A DNA stretch of 64,000 nt, taken from assembly GCF_014645315.1 (NCBI RefSeq), contig NZ_BMLQ01000005.1, forward strand, positions 124,001 to 188,000. The letters run 5' to 3'. This document shows positions 1 through 6,418 of the stretch, one piece after another. Position numbers and translations under genes: made by a program. This DNA comes from Citricoccus zhacaiensis (GTDB lineage Bacteria; Actinomycetota; Actinomycetes; Actinomycetales; Micrococcaceae). The number at the start of each line of letters is the position of its first letter. The first letter of the stretch is position 1. The notes beneath the pieces are model-generated. The model was given only the letters and a program-made list of their open reading frames with translations. It was not told the origin of the DNA and did no database searches.

Positions 1-1383
1 ACCCGCCCCCTCCGCCTCGCCATCATCGGTGCCGGACCGGCCGGCGTGTATACGGCAGACCTGCTGACCAAGGCCGAACGTGACTTCGAGGTCAGCATCG
101 ACCTCTTCGACCGCTACCCGGCTCCCTACGGACTCATCCGCTATGGCGTGGCCCCGGACCACCCGAGGATCAAGGGCATCGTCAAGGCCCTGCACAAGGT
201 CATGGACCGCGGGGACATCCGCTTCCTCGGCGGCGTGGACTTCGGCACCGACCTCACCCTGGAGGACCTGCGCGAGCACTATGACGCCATCGTCTTCTCC
301 ACCGGGGCCGTCCGGGACGCAGACCTGCCCGTTCCCGGCGTGGACCTCGAGGGTTCCTTCGGCGGCGCAGACTTCGTCTCCTGGTATGACGGCCATCCGG
401 ACGTACCGCGCCAGTGGCCGTTGACCGCGAAGGAGGTCGCGGTGATCGGCAACGGCAATGTGGCCCTGGATGTGGCCCGCATGCTCTCCAAGCATGCCGA
501 CGACCTACTGGTCACCGAGATCCCGGAGAACGTCTACGAGGGGCTCAAGGCCTCCCCGGTCACGGACGTGCACGTCTTCGGCCGCCGCGGGCCCGCCCAG
601 GTGAAGTTCACCCCGCTGGAGCTGCGCGAGCTGGCGCACTCCAAGGACGTGGACATCGTGCTGTATCCGGAGGACTTCGAGTTCGATGAGGCCTCGGAGC
701 AGTTGGCAGCGACGAACAACCAGGTCAAGACCATGGTCGGCACCCTGACCAACTGGCTCGTCGAGGACCAGGACTCCGGCGCCTCGCGCCGCCTGCACCT
801 GCACTTCCTGCAGCAGCCGGTAGAGATTCTCGGCGGCGAGGGGGACGAGGCCGGCCAGGTCGCCGGCCTGCGGATGGAGCGCATGGAGCTGGACGGCACC
901 GGCAATGTCAAGGGTACGGGCGAGTACATCGACTACCCGGTCCAGGCCGTGTACCGGGCCATCGGCTACCACGGTTCCCCCGTGCCCGGGCTCGGCTATG
1001 ACGAGCGCAAGGGGGTCATCCCCAACGACGCCGGCCGCATCCTGGACGAGAACGGCATCCCGGTGCCCGGCCTGTATGCCTCCGGCTGGATCAAGCGCGG
1101 CCCGGTGGGCCTGATCGGCCACACCAAGGGCGACGCCCTGGAGACCATCGGCTGCATGCTCGAGGACCAGCCGGACCTGTGGTCTGCGGCGAACCCGGAC
1201 GAGCAGGCGGTCATCGACCTGCTGGAATCGCGCGGCATCGAATACACCACCTGGGAGGGTTGGCTGAAGTTGGACGAGCACGAGCTCGGCCTCGGTGCCA
1301 CCGCCACCGGCTCCGGTCCCGTGCAGCGCGAGCGCGTCAAAGTGGTTCCCCGTGAGGACATGACCCGCATCAGCCGCGGCTGA
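1..1383 (+). CDS. fprA: NADPH-ferredoxin reductase, FprA/adrenodoxin reductase type (5' end cut)
   Basis: Flavoprotein that passes electrons between NADPH and ferredoxin in the cytoplasm. The frame is open from the first base, so the start lies left of the window; 460 residues are visible. The FAD-binding motif IIGAGPAG is at visible residues 8-15. An APYGLIRYGVAPDHP stretch follows. The second nucleotide-binding motif GNGNVALDVAR is near residues 150-160, and GWIKRGPVGLIGHTKGDA near the C-terminus closes the FAD site. These match mycobacterial FprA in order. Length is close to the family norm of about 455 residues, so only a few N-terminal residues are missing. The stop overlaps the next start (TGATG), suggesting translational coupling to the MFS gene. 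Confidence 0.93.
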   Translation, partial: TRPLRLAIIGAGPAGVYTADLLTKAERDFEVSIDLFDRYPAPYGLIRYGVAPDHPRIKGIVKALHKVMDRGDIRFLGGVDFGTDLTLEDLREHYDAIVFSTGAVRDADLPVPGVDLEGSFGGADFVSWYDGHPDVPRQWPLTAKEVAVIGNGNVALDVARMLSKHADDLLVTEIPENVYEGLKASPVTDVHVFGRRGPAQVKFTPLELRELAHSKDVDIVLYPEDFEFDEASEQLAATNNQVKTMVGTLTNWLVEDQDSGASRRLHLHFLQQPVEILGGEGDEAGQVAGLRMERMELDGTGNVKGTGEYIDYPVQAVYRAIGYHGSPVPGLGYDERKGVIPNDAGRILDENGIPVPGLYASGWIKRGPVGLIGHTKGDALETIGCMLEDQPDLWSAANPDEQAVIDLLESRGIEYTTWEGWLKLDEHELGLGATATGSGPVQRERVKVVPREDMTRISRG

Positions 1384-2684
1384 TGGCGCGGCTGCTCGCA
1401 GACCTCACCCCTCTGCGGGTCAGCCCCGCCTACCGGCGGCTCTGGATCGGGAACTCGCTCTCGGCAGTCGGCACGCAACTGACCCTCGTCGCGGTCAGCC
1501 TCGAGGTCTTCCACCTCACCGGTTCATCGCTGGCCGTCGGGATGCTGGGCGCGTTCGCCCTGGTGCCATTGGTGGTGGCCGGGCTCTATGGCGGGGCGGT
1601 GGCCGACCACGTGGACCGGCGCAAGCTCGCCCTGGCCTCCTCCTCCGTGCTGTGGCTGACCGCCGTCCTGATCGCGGCCCAGGCCTGGCTGGGGCTGGAG
1701 AACGTGTGGGTGCTGTACGTGCTGGTGGCCGTCCATTCCGGAGCCTCCGGCATCAATCAGCCCACCCGCGGGGCCATCATCCCCGCACTCGTGGGCCTCA
1801 AATTGCTGCCGGCCGCCAACGCCCTGAACATGATGACGTTCTCGGTGGCCATGATGGTCGGGCCGCTGTTCGCCGGCGTCCTGGTGGCCCAGGTGGGCTA
1901 TGCCTGGACGTACTCCGTGGACGTGGTGACCTTCCTGGCTGCTCTCTATGCCGTGTGGCGCCTGCCCTCCCTGCCGCCGCAGCGGCAGGACGGTGAGGAG
2001 GCTGCCGGGACTCGGCGCCGGGTCGGCTGGGGCTCCGTGGTGGAGGGGTTCCGCTTCCTCGGGTCCCGCCCCAACCTGCGGATGACCTTCATCGCGGACA
2101 TCGTCGCGATGGCCACCGCCTTCCCGCGGGCGCTGCTGCCGGCGATCGGCGCGGTGGTGCTGGGCGGCGGCGAGGCCGCCGTCGGGATCCTGTTGGCGGC
2201 CATGGCCCTCGGCGCCTTTCTCACGGGGCTGTTCTCCGGGCCGCTGACGCGCATCGTCCGGCACGGGGCGGCGGTATATTGGGCCATCGTCGCCTGGGGG
2301 CTGTCCGTGGCCGGCTTCGGCGTGGTGGTTTATCTGGCGGCCCGTGCCGGGGCCTCCGGCGGCGAGCCCCAGCACTACCTGTGGGCGGCCGCGGCCTGCC
2401 TGGCCCTGGCCGGCTGCGCCGACTCCGTCTCCTCCGTCTTCCGCAACACCATCCTGCAGTCGGCCACCCCGGACCATCTGCGAGGGCGGCTCCAGGGCGT
2501 GTTCATCGTGGTGGTGGCCGGTGGGCCGCGGGTGGGGGAGATGCTGACCGGGAGCGCCGCCGAGCTGCTGACCGAGCCGGTGACGCTCATGGCCGGTGGA
2601 GTGCTCTGCGTACTCGGAGTCAGCGCCCTGATGCGCTGGCAGCCCGGCTTCCTGAAGTACGACTCCCGCCGCCCCGTTCCCTGA
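1383..2684 (+). CDS. MFS transporter, MFS_3 / EntS-like exporter
   Basis: A 433-residue integral membrane protein of the major facilitator superfamily. It is hydrophobic throughout, with room for about 12 helices. The N-terminal LRVSPAYRRLWIGNSLSAVG and the loop GGAVADHVDRRK between helices 2 and 3 are typical of the MFS_3 branch, which includes enterobactin exporter EntS and macrolide exporters. A basic hydrophilic loop near residues 195-215 separates the two halves. The start overlaps the fprA stop by one base. The substrate cannot be read from sequence; export of a siderophore or drug is a family-level guess. Confidence 0.85.
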   Translation: MARLLADLTPLRVSPAYRRLWIGNSLSAVGTQLTLVAVSLEVFHLTGSSLAVGMLGAFALVPLVVAGLYGGAVADHVDRRKLALASSSVLWLTAVLIAAQAWLGLENVWVLYVLVAVHSGASGINQPTRGAIIPALVGLKLLPAANALNMMTFSVAMMVGPLFAGVLVAQVGYAWTYSVDVVTFLAALYAVWRLPSLPPQRQDGEEAAGTRRRVGWGSVVEGFRFLGSRPNLRMTFIADIVAMATAFPRALLPAIGAVVLGGGEAAVGILLAAMALGAFLTGLFSGPLTRIVRHGAAVYWAIVAWGLSVAGFGVVVYLAARAGASGGEPQHYLWAAAACLALAGCADSVSSVFRNTILQSATPDHLRGRLQGVFIVVVAGGPRVGEMLTGSAAELLTEPVTLMAGGVLCVLGVSALMRWQPGFLKYDSRRPVP

Positions 2685-2716
2685 GGACCTGCCGTCCGGA
2701 ATTCCCGGCCGGTGAC

Positions 2717-2727
2717 GTACATTGTAC
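2717..2727. promoter_or_regulatory. Short perfect palindrome upstream of htpX
   Basis: GTACATTGTAC is an 11-bp inverted repeat (GTACA-T-TGTAC) about 60 bp before the htpX start. It is a plausible operator by position and symmetry only. No known regulator motif is claimed. Confidence 0.25.
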
Positions 2728-2787
2728 CCACAGACGCGTCATCGACCGTCCCTGAGTTTCCCGCGCCCCTGGAAGGACCGCCCCCGG

Positions 2788-3657
2788 ATGCACCGGCATT
2801 ACAACGGACTGAAGACCACCCTGCTGTTCGCCGGATTGTTCGCCGTGCTGCTGGCGATCGGCGGTGTCATCGCGGCCGGGACCGGCCGGGCCGTGTGGAT
2901 CGGGGTCTTCGCCGTCATCGGTGTGGCGTCCACGGCCTACAGCTACTGGAACAGTGACAAGATCGCGATCCGCTCCATGCGCGCCTATCCGGTCACCGAG
3001 CAGGAGCAGCCGGAGATGTACCGGATCGTCCGCGAGCTCTCCGAGGCGGCCCAGCAGCCGATGCCGCGGCTCTACGTGGCGCCCACCGCCTCACCCAATG
3101 CCTTTGCCACGGGCCGCAATCCGCAGAATGCCGCCGTGTGCTGCACCGAGGGGATCCTGCAGATGCTCAATGCACGCGAGCTGCGCGGGGTGCTCGGGCA
3201 CGAGCTGATGCACGTCTACAACCGGGACATCCTGACGTCCTCCATGGCGGCCGCCGTCGCCGGGGTCATCACCTCGGTGGCCCAATTCATGCTGTTCTTC
3301 GGAGCCGGCCGGGACAACCGCGGTGCGAACCCCCTGGCGATGATCGCGCTGGCACTATTGTCCCCGATCGCGGCCTCGCTCATCCAGATGTCCATCTCCC
3401 GGACCCGGGAGTACGATGCGGACGAGGACGGTGCCCGGCTCACCGGAGACCCTCTCGCCCTGGCCTCGGCCCTCTACAAACTGCAGAACGGCATCCAGGC
3501 CGCCCCGCTGCCCTCCGAGCAGCGGCTGCAGAACACCGCACACCTGATGATCGCCAACCCGTTCCGGAACGTGCAGAAGATGTTCTCCACGCATCCGCCG
3601 ATGAATGAGCGGGTCAAGCGCCTCGAGGGCATGGCCCGGGAGTTGGGCCAGGCCTGA
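2788..3657 (+). CDS. htpX: HtpX-type membrane zinc metalloprotease
   Basis: Membrane-embedded M48 peptidase thought to clear damaged membrane proteins during stress. It has 289 residues, the normal family length. Two hydrophobic segments lie in the first 50 residues and two more around 150-205. The zinc motif HELMH has H138, E139 and H142, and the likely third ligand is E208 in SRTREYDADEDGA. The ATG at 2788 was chosen because GGAAGGA sits 10 bases upstream and the protein then begins like other HtpX proteins (MHRHYNGLKT). An in-frame TTG at 2722 has no ribosome site. Confidence 0.92.
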   Translation: MHRHYNGLKTTLLFAGLFAVLLAIGGVIAAGTGRAVWIGVFAVIGVASTAYSYWNSDKIAIRSMRAYPVTEQEQPEMYRIVRELSEAAQQPMPRLYVAPTASPNAFATGRNPQNAAVCCTEGILQMLNARELRGVLGHELMHVYNRDILTSSMAAAVAGVITSVAQFMLFFGAGRDNRGANPLAMIALALLSPIAASLIQMSISRTREYDADEDGARLTGDPLALASALYKLQNGIQAAPLPSEQRLQNTAHLMIANPFRNVQKMFSTHPPMNERVKRLEGMARELGQA

Positions 3658-3710
3658 CGCGGCGGCTCAGTTGCCCCGGGTCAACTGACCCGGCCGGCCG
3701 CGGGCCATCG

Positions 3711-4199
3711 TCAGGACGTGGGCAGCAGCCCGCCGGCGCGCTCCCAGGCGCGAGCCAGGTGGTCCTTCACCGGAGCGGACAGCAACTCCTCGGCCGCCTT
3801 CTCAGCCTGACGGATCGAACCGCCGGCCGCCTGCCGCGCCTCCTCGGCGATGGCCCGCTGCTGACGGTGCCAGTCGCGGTCCTCGAAGCGCGGTTCAGGC
3901 GCGATCGAGGCCAGCTGCGCGGCGATCCGGTTCTGGTTTCGCTCCGCAGCCCGCAACCGCTCTGGTTCCAGGACCTGATCGATGAAGCCTCCGTGCACCA
4001 CGAGGCCGATGCCCCCGTCGAGGCCGTGGCGTAGGGCCACGGCCAGGACCATCTCTGCGGAGATGCCCGCGAGGCCGGGATCCTGCGCCACCCAGGGCTG
4101 CCGGGACAGTGGCCGTCCACGGCGGGCGTCCACGAGCACGTCGCCGAGGGTGGCCTGCAGGGTGCTGACGAAGCCGTCGGGGGTGATCAGGTAGAGCAT
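3711..4199 (-). CDS. Hypothetical protein, soluble, 162 aa
   Basis: I do not recognise this family. The N-terminus (MLYLITPDGFVSTLQATLGD) and a segment rich in small hydrophobics around residues 50-75 look globular. The C-terminal half is charged and Ala/Glu/Arg-rich, probably helical (residues 85-150). No signal peptide or membrane segment is visible. The ATG at 4199 is preceded by GAGGA. It lies 28 bases downstream of yajQ on the same strand, so the two are probably co-transcribed. Confidence 0.7.
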   Translation of the reverse strand: MLYLITPDGFVSTLQATLGDVLVDARRGRPLSRQPWVAQDPGLAGISAEMVLAVALRHGLDGGIGLVVHGGFIDQVLEPERLRAAERNQNRIAAQLASIAPEPRFEDRDWHRQQRAIAEEARQAAGGSIRQAEKAAEELLSAPVKDHLARAWERAGGLLPTS

Positions 4200-4227
4200 G
4201 GTGTCCTCGGTCGGTCGAACGGGCTTC

Positions 4228-4716
4228 TCAGCGGAAGTTGATGAACTGCAGGTCGGCGTCCTCGAAGTCCTTGAGCATGGCGATGGTCGCCTGCAGGTCG
4301 TCGCGGGACTTGGAGGACACGCGGAGCTCGTCGCCCTGGATGGTGGCCTTGATGGACTTCGGGCCCTCATCGCGGATCAGCTTGGTGATCTTCTTGGCGG
4401 TGGGCTGGTCGATGCCCTCCTTGATGGTCGCCTCCATGCGGTACTCCTTGCCCGAGGCGTAGGGCTCACCGGCCTCGAGGGACTTCAGGGAGATGCCGCG
4501 CTTGACCAGCTTGGACTGGAAGACGTCCAGGACGGCCTTGACGCGCTCCTCGGAGGCGGCCTTCATCAGGATGGACTCGCCGCTGAAATCAACCTCCGCG
4601 CCCACGCCCTTGAAGTCATAGCGCTGGGCTATCTCCTTCTGGGCCTGGTTCAGGGCATTGCTGATCTCCTGCTTGTCGACCTTGCTGACCACATCAAACG
4701 TCGAATCGCTGGCCAT
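4228..4716 (-). CDS. yajQ: YajQ family nucleotide/c-di-GMP-binding protein
   Basis: A 162-residue cytoplasmic protein of the YajQ (DUF520) family, whose members bind nucleotides or RNA; some proteobacterial homologues bind cyclic di-GMP. It starts MASDSTFDVVSKVDKQEISN and contains AQRYDFKG, both diagnostic, and has the family's usual length. GAAGAGGAG lies just upstream of the ATG. A TAGGCT -10 box at 4787-4792 (minus strand) would give a leader of about 65 nt. A role in c-di-GMP signalling is not shown for this lineage. Confidence 0.92.
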   Translation of the reverse strand: MASDSTFDVVSKVDKQEISNALNQAQKEIAQRYDFKGVGAEVDFSGESILMKAASEERVKAVLDVFQSKLVKRGISLKSLEAGEPYASGKEYRMEATIKEGIDQPTAKKITKLIRDEGPKSIKATIQGDELRVSSKSRDDLQATIAMLKDFEDADLQFINFR

Positions 4717-4914
4717 GGCTCCTCTTCACTGTTGTGTCCGCCGCGATGAGAGTGCGGTGGACTCGGGTGGGACGTTCCTCGCGGACAGCCTACCGGTGGG
4801 CCCCGGTGCCGTGGCATACCGTGGCGGTGCCCGAACTCCAGCGCGGAGAAGCGGGCGGGGCAGCCAACGGAAAGCCGGTAGAAATGCAGGCAGAGAAGCT
4901 GGCGAAGGCTCCGA

Positions 4915-4944
4915 TTCGAAATCCTGGCCCGGCTCCGGTAAAGT
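4915..4944 (+). promoter_or_regulatory. Promoter for tRNA-Tyr
   Basis: A -35 like TTCGAA (4915-4920) and a -10 TAAAGT (4939-4944) are separated by 18 bp, about 57 bp upstream of the mature tRNA. The 284-bp stretch 4717-5000 holds only this promoter and the yajQ promoter; no further gene is seen. Confidence 0.5.
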
Positions 4945-5000
4945 GAGGTGTCGCCGACCGAACAGACTGGTTCAAACCAGTTTCGCACGGGAGGGGCCCC

Positions 5001-5082
5001 GGCAGATTACCCGAGCGGCCAAAGGGGGCTGACTGTAAATCAGCTGGCATTGCCTTCACTGGTTCGAATCCAGTATCTGCCA
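5001..5082 (+). tRNA. tRNA-Tyr (anticodon GTA)
   Basis: The acceptor arm GGCAGAT (5001-5007) pairs perfectly with ATCTGCC (5075-5081), with A as discriminator. The anticodon stem GCTGA/TCAGC holds the loop CTGTAAA, with anticodon GTA at 5035-5037. The long variable arm is expected for bacterial tRNA-Tyr. The T loop is GGTTCGAATCC. No CCA is encoded. Confidence 0.96.
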
Positions 5083-5090
5083 CACTGCGG

Positions 5091-5130
5091 AAAACCGCGG
5101 GAGTCACCAGACTCCCGCGGTTTTCTCGTT
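5091..5130 (+). terminator. Rho-independent terminator after tRNA-Tyr
   Basis: A perfect 15-bp stem (5091-5105 with 5110-5124) with a 4-base loop ends in TTTT followed by CTCGTT. The A-tract on the other side lets it also end the convergent oxidoreductase transcript. Confidence 0.9.
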
Positions 5131-5140
5131 TCCGGGATCT

Positions 5141-6073
5141 TCAGAAGGTCAGCACCAGGCGTCCACGGACGCCGCCGGCCTCCAGGCGTCGGTGGGCCTC
5201 CGGGGCCTGTTCCTTCGGCAGGGACGCGGCCACCCGCAGGCTCACCAGGCCGTCCTCCGCCTGTTGCCTGAGCGTGTCCAGCTTCTGCTGTTCCCGGGCG
5301 TAGTCCGCGACCATGATCGGCTGAAACCTGACGCCACGTTCGCCCGGCTCGTCGTAGCCCCGGATGGTGATGACGGTGCCATCATCCCGGACGGCGGGGG
5401 CAACTGCGGCGTGCAGCATCGCTCCGTCGACGGCGCCGTCCACGCCGTCGGGGAACCGCTCACGGACTCGGTCGGCGAATCCTTCGCCGCGGGGAAGCAC
5501 GACGTCGGCCCCCAGGCCGGCGACCAGCTCCTGGTCCTTTGCCGCGGCATCGGCGACGACGGTCAGCCCGTCAGCCTTCGCCAACTGGACCGCGTATCCG
5601 CCCATGGCGCCAGCGGCCCCGGTGACGGCGACGACGCTGCCGGACGGCAGGCCGAGGGTGTCCAGAGCCAACCGTGCGGTGAGGCCGTTCATGGGCAGGG
5701 TGCTGGCCTCCACGTGGCCGGCGCCTCGTGGTGCGGCGGCCACGGATTCGGCGGGCACGACCACCTGTTCCGCGTAGGCGCCGTGGGTGCCGCGCGGCAC
5801 GACGATCGCCATGACGGCGTCACCCACGCGGAGCGGGGTCTCGGTGCCGGGTCCGATCTCCTCCAGTATCCCGGCGACGTCCATTCCGGGGACCAGGGGT
5901 CGAGGCTGCCGGGACAGGTCCCGTTGCCCGGATCGGAGCAGGGTGTCCGTCGGATTGACGGCGGCCGCATGGACGCGGATCCGTACTTCTCCCTCCTCAA
6001 CGGCAGGTTGGGGCAGGTCGACGACGTGCAGGGCGTCCGGTGTTCCTGGGTCATGGATTCCAATGGCTCGCAT
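5141..6073 (-). CDS. Zinc-free quinone oxidoreductase-like NAD(P)H dehydrogenase (MDR family)
   Basis: A 310-residue medium-chain dehydrogenase/reductase. The N-terminal GroES-like part contains VNPTDTLLRSG and PLVPGMDVAG. A Rossmann motif VTGAAGAMGGYAVQLAK lies near residues 148-165. The catalytic and structural zinc cysteines of true alcohol dehydrogenases are absent, pointing to the quinone oxidoreductase branch (NADPH-dependent reduction of quinones or enones). It is divergent from the tannase-like gene across a region with a 13-bp palindrome close to its start. The substrate is unknown. Confidence 0.88.
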   Translation of the reverse strand: MRAIGIHDPGTPDALHVVDLPQPAVEEGEVRIRVHAAAVNPTDTLLRSGQRDLSRQPRPLVPGMDVAGILEEIGPGTETPLRVGDAVMAIVVPRGTHGAYAEQVVVPAESVAAAPRGAGHVEASTLPMNGLTARLALDTLGLPSGSVVAVTGAAGAMGGYAVQLAKADGLTVVADAAAKDQELVAGLGADVVLPRGEGFADRVRERFPDGVDGAVDGAMLHAAVAPAVRDDGTVITIRGYDEPGERGVRFQPIMVADYAREQQKLDTLRQQAEDGLVSLRVAASLPKEQAPEAHRRLEAGGVRGRLVLTF

Positions 6074-6108
6074 AACCGGCGCAACCGGATCAACCTGAGG
6101 ATTATTCC

Positions 6109-6121
6109 GTCACAGTGTGAC
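6109..6121. promoter_or_regulatory. 13-bp palindrome between divergent genes
   Basis: GTCACAGTGTGAC is perfectly symmetric about its central G. It lies about 36 bp upstream of the oxidoreductase start, just upstream of an AATAAT-like -10 region on the minus strand, so it is well placed to be an operator for that gene. Confidence 0.45.
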
Positions 6122-6165
6122 TCACGCCGCCATGCGCCCGGAAAGACCGTTGACGGAATCGACCA

Positions 6166-6195
6166 TTGTCTTTGACAACTGGATGTCCATAGGAT
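6166..6195 (+). promoter_or_regulatory. Candidate promoter of the leader ORF / tannase transcript
   Basis: TTGTCT (6166-6171), an 18-bp spacer, and TAGGAT (6190-6195). The TANNNT -10 form is the one seen before many genes in this window. Confidence 0.45.
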
Positions 6196-6212
6196 GTGTC
6201 CACCACTCGCAC

Positions 6213-6228
6213 TGTGGCCTACATCACA
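6213..6228. promoter_or_regulatory. Crp/GlxR-like binding site
   Basis: TGTGG-N6-TCACA differs from the Crp-family consensus TGTGA-N6-TCACA at one position of ten. It sits just downstream of the TAGGAT box, where a bound regulator could block the start or serve a second promoter. The site call rests on sequence match only. Confidence 0.5.
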
Positions 6229-6282
6229 ATTCAGAGAGGTGCTGGCCAGCGGGTGCTATCCCCTTCCTGAAAGGACATCCCC

Positions 6283-6417
6283 ATGGAACGCCCTGATGGT
6301 CACGCCCCTGACCAAACCGCTCCCGACCGCCCCGCTCCCGACCGCCCCGCTCCCGACCAGACCGCCCGCGGCCGGGCCGTCCCCGAGCGCCGCCCGAGCC
6401 GGCTGGGGAGGTGCTGA
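6283..6417 (+). CDS. Putative 44-codon Pro/Asp-rich leader ORF upstream of the tannase-like gene
   Basis: ATG at 6283 follows GAAAGGACATCCCC, nearly the same start context as the other SLH-protein gene at 34220. It encodes a hydrophilic peptide with repeated APDRP units. Its TGA (6415-6417) is one base before the ATG of the tannase-like gene, the geometry of translational coupling. A leader peptide or a short regulatory ORF is possible, and chance cannot be excluded. The rest of the 345-bp gap 6074-6418 holds the regulatory sites listed separately. Confidence 0.4.
   Translation: MERPDGHAPDQTAPDRPAPDRPAPDQTARGRAVPERRPSRLGRC
6319..6363 (+). repeat. 15-bp tandem repeat, three copies
   Basis: GCTCCCGACCGCCCC occurs at 6319-6333 and 6334-6348, with a third copy at 6349-6363 that differs at its end. 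The repeat length keeps the leader ORF in frame. Confidence 0.85.
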
Positions 6418-6418
6418 G

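Noticed and set aside
6194-6418. Upstream in-frame starts for the tannase-like protein (6194, 6296)
   Set aside because: They would place 40-75 Pro/Thr-rich residues before a perfect signal peptide, without ribosome sites; 6194 lies inside the promoter box.
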